Shown piece after piece: positions 27,964 to 39,056 of a stretch of DNA of 64,000 bases (positions within the stretch are counted from its first letter, which is position 1; each line of letters opens with the position of its first letter). The notes under the pieces are model-generated. The model was not told the origin of the DNA. It searched no databases and saw only the letters and a program-made list of their open reading frames with translations. Both the position numbers and the translations under genes were made by a program. Location of the stretch: positions 1 through 64,000 of the forward strand of contig NZ_LXEN01000155.1 of assembly GCF_001654855.1 (NCBI RefSeq), in the 5' to 3' direction. The stretch comes from Proteus myxofaciens ATCC 19692 (lineage in GTDB: Bacteria; Pseudomonadota; Gammaproteobacteria; Enterobacterales; Enterobacteriaceae).

Positions 27964-29022
27964 TTATAGCTTTTCAAACACATTGATCTCAATAAAGACC
28001 GGTTTTTGCTCATCTTTAAATTGATCAATTGTGAATTTTTGATAATTAAGATTATTATATCCACGTACAAATAACATACCTCTATCAAGGTCGGTAAGTG
28101 TCGTCCAAACAGTATATTCACTTGAGTGAATGCCCGGCAAAATACCGTCGCCTAATAGAGGGTCGATGGATGCATTGATAGGGCGATCAAAGCGATTCAT
28201 AATATGGGAAAGTTCGATTAGCTGTTCATCAGGATCTGATACTTTATGATAATAAGTAGAGTAATAAACAGCGCGAATAAAGCGATCAACAGACGTATCA
28301 GAGCTAGGTAAAGAAGCGAGTGCAATACCGCTATCTGGTTGTTTAATCTTTATATTGCCTAACGTACTTGAAGAAACGTCAATATTAGAAAGATTGGTGT
28401 AGTTATTTAAATTGGTTAAATGCCATGGGAAAATTGGGCCATTCGTCATACAGAATGTTGGGTTATCGTAGATATGTAATTTCCCGCCTGAAATTTCAAC
28501 TACAATACATGCACCCGTTTTATCATAAAAGGCATAATGAAAAGGACTTGGTGCACCTTTAAGTACCAATAATTTTTGCGACCAAAACGGTATAGTAGGA
28601 ATAACTTTTTTGAGTTCTTCAATTGTCGCATATTGTGCTAATGCCCACTCACCGATAGATGAAATTGGCACTGAATGAGGATAATCTTCAGTAGACAGAG
28701 AGTCTAATCCAGAATCAGGCAACATATTTAAACTAAATGATAAACCTTTTGAATTGACACCTTGTATCACATCTTTTGTGCCTGATAAATCACTTGGCAT
28801 CGTAATTGCGATAAAAGGATATTTAACGGCATATTTTAAGCCAGCAGAGCCATCAGGTGCTTTTTGTTGAAAGGTATGTTCTTTAGGATAATAAGAAAAA
28901 CTTGAAGGCGGTTCGCCCATTGAAAATTCAAGAGTTCTACCATGATAAACGCGATGATGTCTGTCGGTAATGGCAAGTGTAGTACAGGCAAAAATATTAT
29001 TTGGTTCGTGTTTTTCTTGCAT
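27964..29022 (-). CDS. Choloylglycine hydrolase-family (penicillin V acylase-like) enzyme
   Basis: Ntn-hydrolase of the CGH/penicillin V acylase family, 352 residues. After a short propeptide of 12 residues comes the catalytic Cys13 (FACTTLAITDRHHRVYHGR), which would become the N-terminal nucleophile after self-cleavage. Other family markers are GRTLEFS, NGPIFPWHLTNLNNY (oxyanion Asn) and DRFIRAVYY (conserved Arg). No Sec signal is visible, unlike many Gram-negative acylases, so it is probably cytoplasmic. Substrate (acyl-homoserine lactones, bile salts or penicillin V) cannot be read from the sequence. It is divergent from gadB and part of an insertion between lpp and pykF. Confidence 0.85.
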   Translation of the reverse strand: MQEKHEPNNIFACTTLAITDRHHRVYHGRTLEFSMGEPPSSFSYYPKEHTFQQKAPDGSAGLKYAVKYPFIAITMPSDLSGTKDVIQGVNSKGLSFSLNMLPDSGLDSLSTEDYPHSVPISSIGEWALAQYATIEELKKVIPTIPFWSQKLLVLKGAPSPFHYAFYDKTGACIVVEISGGKLHIYDNPTFCMTNGPIFPWHLTNLNNYTNLSNIDVSSSTLGNIKIKQPDSGIALASLPSSDTSVDRFIRAVYYSTYYHKVSDPDEQLIELSHIMNRFDRPINASIDPLLGDGILPGIHSSEYTVWTTLTDLDRGMLFVRGYNNLNYQKFTIDQFKDEQKPVFIEINVFEKL

Positions 29023-29603
29023 ATCATGTCCTTATTGGTTTATTTGAAATCAATCTAAAATAGGAAGTATCTTTATTTTTAGATGATTAAACTCTATTTT
29101 CTCATAAATAAATTATAAATTTAATTAAATATTTTTCTACCTATAAATAGGTTGAACGAACTTAAAAGGCATTTAATTGAGTATGTCAGTTGAAAATAAA
29201 TGCGTATATATTGAACTTTCCATAAAAATAATGAAGTTTTATTCATTTTATCTCAAGTTATTTTTTTATATTTTGTTAACCTTTCTATTACATTGATTTC
29301 ATTGGTGTTATTTAAAAGTTACTTATCTAAGTATATATAACTAGTTGAAATTATTTGTTATTTTGACATTTTGTGTTTTTGTGTGTTTTTCAAGTTTAAT
29401 ATTAGAGTAATAGTTATTTTTTTGTGCTCAATCATCTTTTCTAATAAGTCCAAATCATGATAATGTCTATTTTTTTTTGTAACATTTTATGTTTGTTACA
29501 TTATTAAAAAATAATTTTAAAAGTTAAGTAATTAGAACTATATTTAATAGAAGAAATAGTTTATTAATAATAAACAACAATAGTCAGTAAGGACGTATTA
29601 AAT
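29023..29603. other. Long AT-rich gap upstream of gadB
   Basis: A 581-base, very AT-rich gap between the divergent acylase-like gene and gadB. It must hold both promoters; GTAAGGACG before gadB is its ribosome-binding site. I see no supported gene, hairpin or named operator. Length and composition fit an H-NS-silenced, multi-regulator promoter like that of E. coli gad genes, which is inference. Confidence 0.4.
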
Positions 29604-31001
29604 ATGAGTAAACAATCATTAAATTCCAAATATAGTGAACTTGATGACGTATATGCGTCAGTTGATTTATCGCGCTCACTGCCAAAAACCAAATTTCCGC
29701 AAAAGGAAAGTAATCCAAGAAATGTGTTTGATGCTGTACGTGATGAGTTGATGTTAGATGGTAACTCTAGACAAAATTTAGCGACATTCTGCCAAACCTG
29801 GGTTGATGATGAAATTCGTGATTTGATGGATCTCTCTATCGATAAAAATATGATTGATAAAGATGAATATCCTCAAACAGCAGAAATTGAAAATCGCTGT
29901 GTTCACATGCTTGCTGATCTATGGCATTCACCAGATGCTTTAAATACTCTAGGCTGTTCAACAATAGGTTCTTCAGAAGCTGCTATGCTAGGTGGTTTAG
30001 CACTGAAATGGCAATGGCGTAAAAAACGTCTTGCTGAAGGTAAATCGACTGATAAACCAAACTTAATTTGTGGCCCTGTTCAAGTTTGCTGGCATAAATT
30101 TGCACGTTATTTTGATGTAGAATTAAGAGAGATTCCACTGGAAGGCGATCGTTTGATCATGAGTCCAGAAGAAGTTATCAAACGTGTAGATGAAAACACC
30201 ATTGGTGTTGTACCAACACTCGGTGTGACATTTACTTGCCAATATGAACCCGTTAAAGCAGTTCATGACGCTCTTGATAAACTACAAAAAGAAAAAGGAC
30301 TCGATATCCCAATTCATGTTGATGGCGCAAGTGGCGGTTTCTTAGCGCCGTTCTGTGCTCCTGATATTGAATGGGACTTCCGTTTACCTCGCGTTAAATC
30401 TATCAACTCATCAGGTCATAAATTCGGTTTAGCGCCATTAGGTGCAGGTTGGGTTGTATGGCGTGAAGCGAAAGATTTACCAGAAGAGCTCATTTTCAAT
30501 GTTAACTACTTAGGCGGTAACATGCCTACTTTTGCATTGAACTTCTCTCGTCCTGGTGGACAAATCATTGCTCAGTACTATAACTTTTTACGCTTAGGCC
30601 GTGAAGGTTATGCAAAAATCCACAATGCGTGTTACGCAACCGCTCAATTCCTCGCGCGTGAAATCGAGAAATTAGGGCCATTTGAAATGATTTTCAGTGG
30701 TGACTCTAAGGAAGGTATTCCTGCACTTGCTTGGAAATTAAAAGATGGCGTGAAAAGTAATTACTCTTTATACGATATCGCGGATAAATTACGCAGTCGT
30801 GGTTGGCAAGTTCCTGCATATTCAATGCCAGCAAACCGTGAAGATCTCGTTATTCAACGTATTTTAGTTCGTCATGGTGTCAGTTTAGACCTTGCTGCAT
30901 TATTAATTGAAGACTTTAAGCGCACACTGGATTATTTCGAGAAACATCCAGTAACAAAACCATTATCTGAAGAAGATGGTGCAGGTTTTAACCATAGTTA
31001 A
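29604..31001 (+). CDS. gadB: Glutamate decarboxylase GadB
   Basis: PLP enzyme converting glutamate and a proton to GABA and CO2, the core of the Gad acid-resistance system. 465 residues (E. coli 466). Conserved stretches are [40 protein letters not shown] and the PLP lysine in [13 protein letters not shown] (K273). The C-terminus GFNHS keeps the penultimate histidine used for pH-dependent self-inhibition. Next gene is its antiporter gadC. The pair is inserted between lpp and pykF. Confidence 0.96.
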   Translation: MSKQSLNSKYSELDDVYASVDLSRSLPKTKFPQKESNPRNVFDAVRDELMLDGNSRQNLATFCQTWVDDEIRDLMDLSIDKNMIDKDEYPQTAEIENRCVHMLADLWHSPDALNTLGCSTIGSSEAAMLGGLALKWQWRKKRLAEGKSTDKPNLICGPVQVCWHKFARYFDVELREIPLEGDRLIMSPEEVIKRVDENTIGVVPTLGVTFTCQYEPVKAVHDALDKLQKEKGLDIPIHVDGASGGFLAPFCAPDIEWDFRLPRVKSINSSGHKFGLAPLGAGWVVWREAKDLPEELIFNVNYLGGNMPTFALNFSRPGGQIIAQYYNFLRLGREGYAKIHNACYATAQFLAREIEKLGPFEMIFSGDSKEGIPALAWKLKDGVKSNYSLYDIADKLRSRGWQVPAYSMPANREDLVIQRILVRHGVSLDLAALLIEDFKRTLDYFEKHPVTKPLSEEDGAGFNHS

Positions 31002-31103
31002 ATCTTGTTCTAACTGAGGTTGAAAATTGTGTTTTAATTTCAACCTCAATTTATTTCTAATCAAAAATTTATTATTTTGCTGATAAATACCAGGAGTATA
31101 CAC

Positions 31104-32651
31104 ATGGTTACAGCAACGAAAAGTCCCGTTCCAAAACAGCTTACATTGTTAGGCTTTTTTGCGATAACAGCTTCTATGGTGATGGCTGTTTATGAATACC
31201 CAACATTTGCAACGTCAGGCTTTAGCTTGGTTTTCTTCTTACTATTGGGTGGTTTTTTGTGGTTTATTCCTGTTGCCTTATGTGCAGCAGAAATGGCGAC
31301 AGTTGAAGGTTGGCAAGAAGGGGGAATATTTGCCTGGGTCTCAAATACTTTAGGTGAAAGGTGGGGATTTGCAGCCATTTCATTTGGTTATTTACAAATC
31401 GCCATTGGTTTTATTCCAATGCTCTATTTCGTACTAGGTGCACTATCTTATATTCTTAATTGGCCTGAGTTAAATACTAATCCAGTTATTAAAACGATAG
31501 CGGCTTTAATTATTCTGTGGGTATTAGCCTTTACGCAATTTGGTGGAACAAAATATACGGCTTCTATTGCTAAATTAGGTTTCTTTGCTGGGATTTTATT
31601 ACCTGCAATTATTCTTGTTTGCTTAGCAATAAGCTATTTAGCAAGTGGTGCGCCTTTAGCTATCGAAATGAGCGCAGAAACGTTTATTCCTGATTTCAGT
31701 CAAATAGGCACTTTAGTTGTTTTTGTTGCTTTTATTTTGAGTTATATGGGTGTAGAAGCGTCAGCTACGCACGTTAATGAGATGAAAAATCCTGGCCGTG
31801 ATTATCCACTGGCTATGTTCTTATTAATGATAGCCGCTATTTGCTTAAGTTCTATCGGTGGGTTATCCGTTGCCGCTGTTATTCCTAATAGTGAAATCAA
31901 CTTATCAGCTGGTGTAGTACAAACATTTAATGTCTTAGTCTCACACTTTAGCAGTGGGTTAGATTGGGCTGTTCGTATTATTGCTGCACTGCTGTTACTA
32001 GGTGTATTAGCAGAAATTGCTTCTTGGATAGTAGGGCCTTCTCGCGGTATGTATGTGGCTGCTGAAAAAGGTATATTGCCGAAAGCATTTGCTAAAGTGA
32101 ATAAAAATGGTGTACCAGTTACTTTAGTTATCAGCCAATTAGTGATTACGACGATTGCGATTATCGTACTGACTAACACAGGTGGTGGCGGTAATATGTC
32201 ATTCTTAATTGCCTTAGCCTTAACTGTGGTTATCTATCTATGTAGCTATTTCATGTTGTTTACGGGTTATATTCAACTAGTTCGTAAGCAATCTGATAAA
32301 AAACGCGAATTCCAAATTCCTGGTGGCAAAGGTGTAAAAATTGCCGTTGCTTTAGCTGGATTAATTCTTTCTATACTTGCTTTTGTAGTTTCATTCTTTC
32401 CACCAAGTTCATTACCTACTCCGGGTAGCGAGACAACCTATGTGACGTTACTTGTCGTGAGCTTCTTAGTGATTTTTGCTTTACCTTTTATTATTTACAT
32501 GTGCCACAGTAAAACAGGTAAAACAACGAATGTTACTCGCGTGCATATCAAAACACACAATGCACCAGCAGGACACTTCTTTATTCATCCTCGCGCTCGT
32601 TCTACGCACTATTTATTGTTGGAAGACAAAAGTCACACTAACGATAAGTAA
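31104..32651 (+). CDS. gadC: Glutamate:GABA antiporter GadC
   Basis: Inner-membrane APC-family antiporter that exchanges outside glutamate for inside GABA, completing the acid-resistance cycle. About 515 residues and 12 transmembrane segments. It opens [20 protein letters not shown] as in E. coli GadC. The C-terminal plug that closes the channel at neutral pH is present ([19 protein letters not shown]). I start at MVTATKSP (31104) behind CAGGAG; an ATG-like start at 31077 would add nine residues. It is 102 bases after gadB, with no terminator between them. Confidence 0.95.
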   Translation: MVTATKSPVPKQLTLLGFFAITASMVMAVYEYPTFATSGFSLVFFLLLGGFLWFIPVALCAAEMATVEGWQEGGIFAWVSNTLGERWGFAAISFGYLQIAIGFIPMLYFVLGALSYILNWPELNTNPVIKTIAALIILWVLAFTQFGGTKYTASIAKLGFFAGILLPAIILVCLAISYLASGAPLAIEMSAETFIPDFSQIGTLVVFVAFILSYMGVEASATHVNEMKNPGRDYPLAMFLLMIAAICLSSIGGLSVAAVIPNSEINLSAGVVQTFNVLVSHFSSGLDWAVRIIAALLLLGVLAEIASWIVGPSRGMYVAAEKGILPKAFAKVNKNGVPVTLVISQLVITTIAIIVLTNTGGGGNMSFLIALALTVVIYLCSYFMLFTGYIQLVRKQSDKKREFQIPGGKGVKIAVALAGLILSILAFVVSFFPPSSLPTPGSETTYVTLLVVSFLVIFALPFIIYMCHSKTGKTTNVTRVHIKTHNAPAGHFFIHPRARSTHYLLLEDKSHTNDK

Positions 32652-32716
32652 AAACAAGGTTGAAAATATAAAGTAACTGATAGTAAAGACAGAATTAATA
32701 TAGATTTTCTATCATC

Positions 32717-32750
32717 TAAAAGCGCCAATTTTAAATGGCGCTTTTTCTTT
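32717..32750 (+). terminator. Terminator after gadBC
   Basis: AAAAGCGCCA (32718-32727) pairs with TGGCGCTTTT (32736-32745), followed by TCTTTT. Strong terminator. Confidence 0.88.
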
Positions 32751-32836
32751 TATAAGATAAAAGATAGGGTGATGTTTTTGATGGCTACCCAACAATAAAA
32801 TCAAAAGGAATAAATATAAATATGGAATAGAGATAT

Positions 32837-32866
32837 AAAAAAACGCCACTCAAGAGAGTGACGTTT
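32837..32866 (-). terminator. Terminator after pykF
   Basis: On the minus strand AACGTCACTC pairs with GAGTGGCGTT (one T-G pair), followed by a run of T. It lies 24 bases beyond the pykF stop. Confidence 0.85.
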
Positions 32867-32889
32867 AACTGAATGATATATTGAAATTA

Positions 32890-34302
32890 TTACAGAACGT
32901 GAACCGATGAAGTATTGGTTGTTCCGCTTTCAACTAATGCACCCGTTACCATAACAACACGATCACCAGCGTGTGCTAAACCACTTGCTAATGCAGCAGC
33001 TTTACCAATGCGGTAGAAATCATCAGTTGAAGCGATTTCTTTCACTAACTGAGTTGTTACCCCTTTTACTAAGATTAACTGACGTGCAGTTTCTTCGTTA
33101 TTGGTTAACGCTAAGATAGGAGCAGTTGGGAAATATTTACGGATTGAACGAGCTGACTTACCACCATAAGTTGCAACAACAATTAATGGAGATTCTAATT
33201 TTTCAGCCATTTCAACAGCACCACGACAAACAGCTTCTGTTACACGTAGTTTTGCACCTAATTGGTTTGCTTCAAGGCGTGATTTCATGATGCGATCAGT
33301 ACGCTCACAAATTGTCGCCATAATTGTTACTGCTTCTACAGGGTATTTACCTTTTGCACTTTCGCCTGAAAGCATAACCGCATCAGTACCATCTAAGATA
33401 GCATTTGCGACATCACCCGCTTCTGCTCGAGTAGGGCGTGGATTTTTGATCATTGAATCTAACATTTGCGTTGCAGTGATAACGATTTTACGCGCTTCAT
33501 TACATTTTTTGATCATCATTTTCTGTGCAAAGATAACTTCTTCAACAGGAATTTCAACACCTAAGTCACCACGAGCAACCATGATACCGTCAGATGCTTC
33601 TAAAATCTCATCGAAATTGTTTAAGCCTTCTTGGTTCTCAATTTTTGAGATGATAAGGATGTTTTCGCCACCGTGTGCTTTCAAATGAGCACGCATTTCT
33701 TCAACATCAGAACGTTTACGAATGAAAGAAGCCGCAACAAAGTCAACGCCTTGTTCACAACCAAAAATTAAATCTTGTTTATCTTTTTCTGCAAGAGCGG
33801 GTAGGCCGATTGAAACACCAGGTAAGTTAACACCTTTGTTCTCGCCTAAGTCACCACTATTTAATACTTCACAAACAACTTCAGTATCAGAAACAGCGGT
33901 AACTTTCATTCCGATAAGGCCATCATCAACTAAAACAATGTTACCCACTGTTAAGTCTTTAGCGAAGCCTGGATAAGTCACGGCAACTTTATCTTTATTA
34001 CCAACAACAGTAGAGTCAGTGGTAAACGTAAAAGTTTGGCCAGCAACTAAAGAGACATCGTTACCACCTTCTAGTTTGATGGTACGGATTTCTGGGCCTT
34101 TAGTATCTAATAGAATAGCGGCTTTTTTGCCTGTTTTAGCACAGATATTACGCAGATTCTTGATACGGTTGCCATGCTCTTCATAGTCACCGTGAGAGAA
34201 GTTAAGACGCATAACATTCATGCCAGCGTCCAGTAATTGATTCAGTTTATCTTCCGATTCGGTTTTAGGTCCGATGGTGCATACAATTTTAGTCTTTTTC
34301 AT
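32890..34302 (-). CDS. pykF: Pyruvate kinase I
   Basis: Final step of glycolysis, PEP plus ADP to pyruvate plus ATP. 470 residues, the same as E. coli PykF. It begins [19 protein letters not shown] and has the active-site block [12 protein letters not shown] near 243 and [12 protein letters not shown] near 270. The allosteric C-domain ends SSVHVL. The upstream lpp neighbour in E. coli is here separated by the gad insertion. Type I (fructose-1,6-bisphosphate-activated) is inferred from similarity and position. Confidence 0.97.
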   Translation of the reverse strand: MKKTKIVCTIGPKTESEDKLNQLLDAGMNVMRLNFSHGDYEEHGNRIKNLRNICAKTGKKAAILLDTKGPEIRTIKLEGGNDVSLVAGQTFTFTTDSTVVGNKDKVAVTYPGFAKDLTVGNIVLVDDGLIGMKVTAVSDTEVVCEVLNSGDLGENKGVNLPGVSIGLPALAEKDKQDLIFGCEQGVDFVAASFIRKRSDVEEMRAHLKAHGGENILIISKIENQEGLNNFDEILEASDGIMVARGDLGVEIPVEEVIFAQKMMIKKCNEARKIVITATQMLDSMIKNPRPTRAEAGDVANAILDGTDAVMLSGESAKGKYPVEAVTIMATICERTDRIMKSRLEANQLGAKLRVTEAVCRGAVEMAEKLESPLIVVATYGGKSARSIRKYFPTAPILALTNNEETARQLILVKGVTTQLVKEIASTDDFYRIGKAAALASGLAHAGDRVVMVTGALVESGTTNTSSVHVL

Positions 34303-34772
34303 GGCAGTCTATTTAACGATTCTTTTGTAATGGATGAATAGGGATTGATGTCGCTATTAAATAAATTTCACATAAAGGGTATAACAGGTTGCGTTAACGG
34401 CTAAACAGTAAAGTTGCGCAACACAGTTATGATTTAGCAACATCAAAAAAATCTTGTCATTATTTTGCAAATAAGTTTTGTCTTAAAGGGTAACAGATAC
34501 TATACAGTATAGTCCATCTCGTTTCATATGTTCTATTTTCTAAAGATGCCTGTAAATCAATAAGCTGAAACCTTTCAACAACTTTGCAGTTTGTATTATA
34601 GTGCTTAATTTATCTGAATAAAATCTAAAATAGAAAAATTTAATGAATGTGATCAAAATAACATATTGTTCGTTTGTTTTTTGAACAACTCTGTTGCGCA
34701 ATGAAAATGAGTAAAGAGGGTTCTGGTCAATAACGAGGATGAATAATAAAAAATAAGGAAGTATAAGAGAAA
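34303..34772. other. Leader region of pykF with a small palindrome
   Basis: A 470-base gap between pykF and the tRNA pair. It contains the pykF promoter and leader, and a perfect palindrome ACTATACAGTATAGT at 34499-34513 of unknown meaning. I could not place a Cra site, which E. coli has at pykF. The open frame across the right half runs into the tRNA and is not a gene. Confidence 0.4.
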
Positions 34773-34849
34773 TGGTGCGTCCGAGTGGACTCGAACCACC
34801 GACCCCCACCATGTCAAGGTGGTGCTCTAACCAACTGAGCTACGGACGC
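34773..34849 (-). tRNA. tRNA-Val (anticodon GAC)
   Basis: 77 nt with the 3' CCA encoded. On the minus strand it reads GCGTCCGTAGCTCAG at the 5' end, an anticodon loop TTGACAT and TTCGAGTCC in the T arm. The acceptor stem GCGTCCG/CGGACGC is perfect. It matches the E. coli valV/valW isoacceptor, which is also a tandem pair near mdtK. Confidence 0.97.
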
Positions 34850-34885
34850 ACTATATAGATATGTTTGAATTGTAACTCAATTAAA

Positions 34886-34962
34886 TGGTGCGTCCAAGTG
34901 GACTCGAACCACCGACCCCCACCATGTCAAGGTGGTGCTCTAACCAACTGAGCTATGGACGC
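34886..34962 (-). tRNA. tRNA-Val (anticodon GAC), second copy
   Basis: 77 nt, nearly identical to the downstream copy 36 bases away. The only differences are a compensating pair at the base of the acceptor stem: GCGTCCA with TGGACGC instead of GCGTCCG with CGGACGC. CCA is encoded. It is the promoter-proximal member of the pair. Confidence 0.97.
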
Positions 34963-34992
34963 ATACTTTATTGTGAGTGACAACGGGGACGA

Positions 34993-35021
34993 ATATTAGC
35001 GGTATGTTGCTGTTCTGGCAA
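34993..35021 (-). promoter_or_regulatory. Promoter of the tRNA-Val pair
   Basis: On the minus strand TTGCCA (35016-35021), a 17-base spacer and TAATAT (34993-34998). It is followed by a GC-rich discriminator TCGTCCCCG, the hallmark of stringently controlled stable-RNA promoters. It stands about 30 bases before the first tRNA. Confidence 0.75.
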
Positions 35022-35118
35022 GAGGAAAAACACAAATTTATATTCAATTGCTCGTATTTAAAGCTATTTGTTGATATTTGTGTCGTTCCTTTGCCAAAAT
35101 AATAACAGCTTTTGTTTT

Positions 35119-36492
35119 TTATCGCTCAGAACGTAATAAGACAACATCATCAGATTGGCGCTGTATCCACCAAATACGCGATCCCATCATAATAGCAGAT
35201 GCCGTTAATCCAAGAATAAAGCCAATCCAAAATCCTGCGGGGCCCATCGCCTCTACTAAATAATCAGTTCGGCCTAAAATATAACCTGATGGTAAGCCGA
35301 TTATCCAATATGCTGTAAAGGTAATAAAAAAGATAGAACGCGTATCTTTATATCCACGTAATACACCCGAGCCAATAACTTGCACGGAATCTGATAACTG
35401 ATAAAGCGCTGCAAATAACATGAGATGTGAAGCAAGAATAACAACTTCAAGATTGTCGTTATACATTATTGCAATTTTTTCTCTGAAAATAATAGAGAAT
35501 ATTGCGGTACAGCTTGCTAGCATAAGTCCGACAGCTAATGCTGTTATTGCTGAAACCCGCGCTTGCTCTGTTGAGCGTTGTCCTAAGTTATAGCCAACAC
35601 GAATAGTTGCTGCTATTCCCAGAGATAATGGGAACATAAACATTAACGAACTGAAGTTAAGAGCAATTTGATGACTCGCAACAGCAGTGACCCCTAAAGG
35701 TGCGACTAATAATGCCACAATAGCAAATAGCGTAACTTCAAAAAATAGTGCTAACGCAATGGGTAATCCTAAATAGGTAATGCGCTTTAAGATAGAAAAG
35801 TCAGGTGAAACAAAGCGTTTTTTAGGACGAACATCACGTTGTGTAGGCGCTTTACTAACGTAATAACGCATCATTAAAAACATAGCCCAGAAAACAGATG
35901 CTGTTGCAACACCACAACCAATACCCCCTAATTGTGGAGCACCGAACTTACCGTAAATAAATGCGTAGTTAACAGGAATGTTAATCATCAATCCAAGAAA
36001 ACCGATTATCATACCAGGTTTTGTTTTTGATAAACCTTCACATTGACTTCTTAATACTTGGTAATAAAGATAACCAGGTGCACCCCACATAATTGCGTGA
36101 ATAAAGCCAACTGCTTTCTCTGCTAATTCAGGGTCGATATGTTCTTGGCTTTCAATAATAAACCGACTGCTATATAAAACCGCAATAATTAATATTGATA
36201 AGAATGTTGCTAGCCAGAAACCTTGTTGTGTTTGGTTTGCTATAAGTTGTCGTCGCCCTGAGCCATTTAATTGAGCAATGATAGGCGTCAGTGCCATTAA
36301 TAGACCTTGACCAAATAAAATAGTGGGCAACCAAATTGACGTACCTACAGCAACAGCAGACATTTCTGTGGCGTTGACAGCACCCGCCATAACGGTATCA
36401 ACAACACCCATTGCAGTTTGAGAGAACTGAGCAATGATAACCGGAATGCCAAGAGCAAGTAAGCTACGCGCTTCTTTTATGTACTTCTGCAC
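35119..36492 (-). CDS. mdtK: MATE multidrug efflux pump MdtK (NorM)
   Basis: Sodium-driven multidrug exporter of the inner membrane, 457 residues, the same length as E. coli MdtK. Twelve transmembrane segments are visible in two similar halves. Motifs include [22 protein letters not shown] at the front, [14 protein letters not shown], and [10 protein letters not shown] near 385. The start is GTG at 36492, as in E. coli, behind AAAGGTG. No terminator is obvious between it and the tRNA genes. The 306-base gap upstream to ribE shows only promoter-like AT-rich sequence. Confidence 0.95.
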   Translation of the reverse strand: MQKYIKEARSLLALGIPVIIAQFSQTAMGVVDTVMAGAVNATEMSAVAVGTSIWLPTILFGQGLLMALTPIIAQLNGSGRRQLIANQTQQGFWLATFLSILIIAVLYSSRFIIESQEHIDPELAEKAVGFIHAIMWGAPGYLYYQVLRSQCEGLSKTKPGMIIGFLGLMINIPVNYAFIYGKFGAPQLGGIGCGVATASVFWAMFLMMRYYVSKAPTQRDVRPKKRFVSPDFSILKRITYLGLPIALALFFEVTLFAIVALLVAPLGVTAVASHQIALNFSSLMFMFPLSLGIAATIRVGYNLGQRSTEQARVSAITALAVGLMLASCTAIFSIIFREKIAIMYNDNLEVVILASHLMLFAALYQLSDSVQVIGSGVLRGYKDTRSIFFITFTAYWIIGLPSGYILGRTDYLVEAMGPAGFWIGFILGLTASAIMMGSRIWWIQRQSDDVVLLRSER

Positions 36493-36798
36493 GCATACAC
36501 CTTTATTTATTAATAGAAAACGTAAAGGAAAGAATGAACGTCTTATTGTTAAAATGACGTAAAATAATTCTCAAGAGCGCTTATTTTATCGATAACAGTT
36601 TTATTATCAATGAAAGATATGCTGTTTAACCGCAGGATTTTGATAATTTTTTAATGATGATTAGATTATATTTAGCGGTAATTATACACCGAAAACAAAA
36701 ACGCTAAATGTGACTTTGTATTAATACGAGCTATGTTATTCTAACGTCAATTTATTGAATAAGAATCAACCCGTTTTATCGACCGAAGGAGATGTAAG

Positions 36799-37446
36799 AT
36801 GTTTACTGGTATTGTTCAAGGGAAAGGGCAGGTTATTGCGATTGAAGACAAAGGTGACTTTCGCACTCATATTATTGAATTATCACCAGAGCTAACTAAA
36901 AATTTAGAATTAGGAGCATCTGTTGCTAATAATGGTTGCTGTTTAACCGTTACTCATATTAACGATAATCAAATAAGTTTTGATTTAGTAAAAGAAACGC
37001 TTCGTTTAACTAATTTAGGAGAACTGACAGTGGGTTCTTTTGTTAATATTGAACGAGCTGCTAAATATGGTGATGAAATTGGCGGACATGTCATGTCTGG
37101 TCATATTGCAACAACAGCAGAAATTGCCAAAATTGTAAAATCAGAAAATAATCTACAAGTTTGGTTTCGTCTGTTCGATAAAGAATTGATGAAATATATT
37201 TTACATAAAGGTTTTGTAGGGATTGATGGAATAAGCTTAACAATTGGTGAAGTTGTTAATAATCGTTTTTGTGTTCATCTTATTCCAGAAACACGTGATA
37301 GAACAACATTAGGGTATAAACGCCTTGGCGATAAAGTGAATATTGAACTTGATTCGCAAACACAGGCAATAGTAGATACTGTTGAGCGAGTTATGGCTCA
37401 GCAAGCCTTACAAGCAAGTCTGCAAGTTGAAAGTCAGCAAGAATAA
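36799..37446 (+). CDS. ribE: Riboflavin synthase alpha chain
   Basis: Converts two molecules of 6,7-dimethyl-8-ribityllumazine to riboflavin plus the pyrimidinedione. 215 residues made of two homologous lumazine-binding barrels. It begins [15 protein letters not shown], with the first-barrel motif GCCLTV and the second-barrel GVDGISLT-like stretch [17 protein letters not shown] precedes the ATG. No FMN riboswitch is seen upstream. Named ribC in E. coli K-12. Confidence 0.96.
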   Translation: MFTGIVQGKGQVIAIEDKGDFRTHIIELSPELTKNLELGASVANNGCCLTVTHINDNQISFDLVKETLRLTNLGELTVGSFVNIERAAKYGDEIGGHVMSGHIATTAEIAKIVKSENNLQVWFRLFDKELMKYILHKGFVGIDGISLTIGEVVNNRFCVHLIPETRDRTTLGYKRLGDKVNIELDSQTQAIVDTVERVMAQQALQASLQVESQQE

Positions 37447-37548
37447 AATAAATAATTTAGACTCTGTCAGATAATTTTGTTGTCTAGCTATTCTCTAAAA
37501 AGAGAAAGAAAAAAGAACAAAATTGTCATTTTCAGATTATTATCAAAT

Positions 37549-37582
37549 AAAAAGCCAGTTCAAACTCGTGAGCTGGCTTTTT
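37549..37582. terminator. Bidirectional terminator between ribE and cfa
   Basis: AAAAAGCCAGTT pairs with AGCTGGCTTTTT (one G-T pair); A/T tails on both sides serve the two convergent genes. Confidence 0.9.
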
Positions 37583-37601
37583 GTCATTTGAGAAAACTAA
37601 C

Positions 37602-38756
37602 TTAGCGTGGTGTTTGTAAACCACCAATTCTCCCTTTAGGGCTTAACATCACTTGCCATAATTGTATGTCTCTTGCACGAAAGGCACCTGCACAAGCATT
37701 AAGATAATATGTAAACATACGTTTAAAACGCGCAGTGTAATTAGATTCGATACTAGGCCAGCACTCTAAAAAGCGTTGATACCATGCCATTAGCGTTTTA
37801 TCGTAGTCAGCACCAAAATTATGCCAATCTTCCATGACAAACTTACCTTCTATTGTTTGTGCAATTTTTTGAATAGAAGGGAGGCAACCATTAGGGAAAA
37901 TATATTTACTTATCCAGCTATCGACATTTACTTTATCGTGATTAGAGCCAATAGTATGTAACAGAAAAAGACCGTCATCCTTCAAATTACGACGTGCAAC
38001 AGTAAAGTAAGTGTCATAATTTTTAGGACCAACGTGTTCAAACATACCAACAGAAACGATACGATCGAATTTCTCATGTAAATCACGGTAATCTTCTAAG
38101 ATAATATTAACATCAAGTCCTTGGCAACGTTCTTGCGCTAATTTTTGTTGCTCTACAGAAATAGTGACACCAGTTACTGCGACACCATAATTTTTTGCAG
38201 CGTAAGCAGCTAATCCACCCCATCCACAACCAATATCTAATAAGCTCATTCCGGGTTTTAGTTCTAATTTGCGACAAATCAGATCTAATTTATTTTCTTG
38301 AGCTTCTTCGAGTGTTTGTGCATCTTTCCAATAACCACAAGAATATTGCATATTAGGATCAAGCATTGCAGTGAAAAGATCATTACCTAAGTCATAATGC
38401 TCTTTACCCACCATCCATGCTCTTTTTTGTGTTTGCAGGTTAAACAAACGCGCAGTCGCTATTTTGAAAATATCCCGCAAATTGTTGGGTAACTTATTTT
38501 CAAGTCCTGCACGTAAAACTTTATGAAAAAATATATCAAGGCGTTCACAATCCCACCAGCCATCCATATAACTTTCGCCGAGGCCTAACGAACCTTGCTG
38601 TAATACTCTTTTATAAAAGTTTTTATTGTGAACCTGAATATCGTATGGTTCAGAGCCATTAATCGTAATGTCTGCTTGTGCAAGCAGTTCTGTAGCAATC
38701 CGTTGATACGGATTATTGGAGGTCTTTCGGCCTTCTTCTACACAAGATGTACTCAT
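37602..38756 (-). CDS. cfa: Cyclopropane-fatty-acyl-phospholipid synthase
   Basis: Adds a methylene bridge from SAM to unsaturated fatty acids of membrane phospholipids, giving acid and starvation tolerance. 384 residues (E. coli 382). The SAM site is LLDIGCGWGGLAAYAA near 174. Other family blocks are QYSCGYWKDA, GMFEHVGPKNY and MAWYQRFLECWP. I start at MSTSCVEEG (38756), which has GGAGAG 5 bases upstream; the longer in-frame start at 38843 lies in the leader. The enzyme fits the acid theme with gadBC. Confidence 0.95.
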   Translation of the reverse strand: MSTSCVEEGRKTSNNPYQRIATELLAQADITINGSEPYDIQVHNKNFYKRVLQQGSLGLGESYMDGWWDCERLDIFFHKVLRAGLENKLPNNLRDIFKIATARLFNLQTQKRAWMVGKEHYDLGNDLFTAMLDPNMQYSCGYWKDAQTLEEAQENKLDLICRKLELKPGMSLLDIGCGWGGLAAYAAKNYGVAVTGVTISVEQQKLAQERCQGLDVNIILEDYRDLHEKFDRIVSVGMFEHVGPKNYDTYFTVARRNLKDDGLFLLHTIGSNHDKVNVDSWISKYIFPNGCLPSIQKIAQTIEGKFVMEDWHNFGADYDKTLMAWYQRFLECWPSIESNYTARFKRMFTYYLNACAGAFRARDIQLWQVMLSPKGRIGGLQTPR

Positions 38757-38994
38757 ATACTCTCCGGCGTAAACTAAGCGGGTTTTAAGAAAAACAAAGA
38801 AAGGGAAATATCCAGACTTATCGTAGTAAAAATTTATGCCCAATTACGCTAAAAAGGCGTAATTAAAAATAAGATAACTAATCTGACATAACTCACTAAT
38901 AAATTTTTAAATATCTTAAAATCCGAAAGAAAATTAAAAAATGCCATTACAGCGTCAAGTAAGTATAGAGACGTAAATTATTTTTCTCTATAAA

Positions 38995-39026
38995 AGAAAA
39001 AGGCCATTATAAAAAAAAGGCCTTTT
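38995..39026 (-). terminator. Terminator after punC
   Basis: AAAAGGCC (38997-39004) pairs with GGCCTTTT (39019-39026). On the minus strand it ends in TTTTTCTTTT. The rest of the 300-base gap before cfa is its AT-rich promoter and leader; cfa leaders are targets of several sRNAs in E. coli, none provable here. Confidence 0.8.
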
Positions 39027-39056
39027 TGGGATTAATCTTAAAAGAAAGCGGGAACT

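Noticed and set aside
34540-34812. 90-codon open frame on the minus strand
   Set aside because: Its N-terminal part is translated from the tRNA-Val gene; no coding signal.
36493-36798. FMN riboswitch upstream of ribE
   Set aside because: None of the conserved RFN-element segments is visible; in enterobacteria the riboswitch belongs to ribB.
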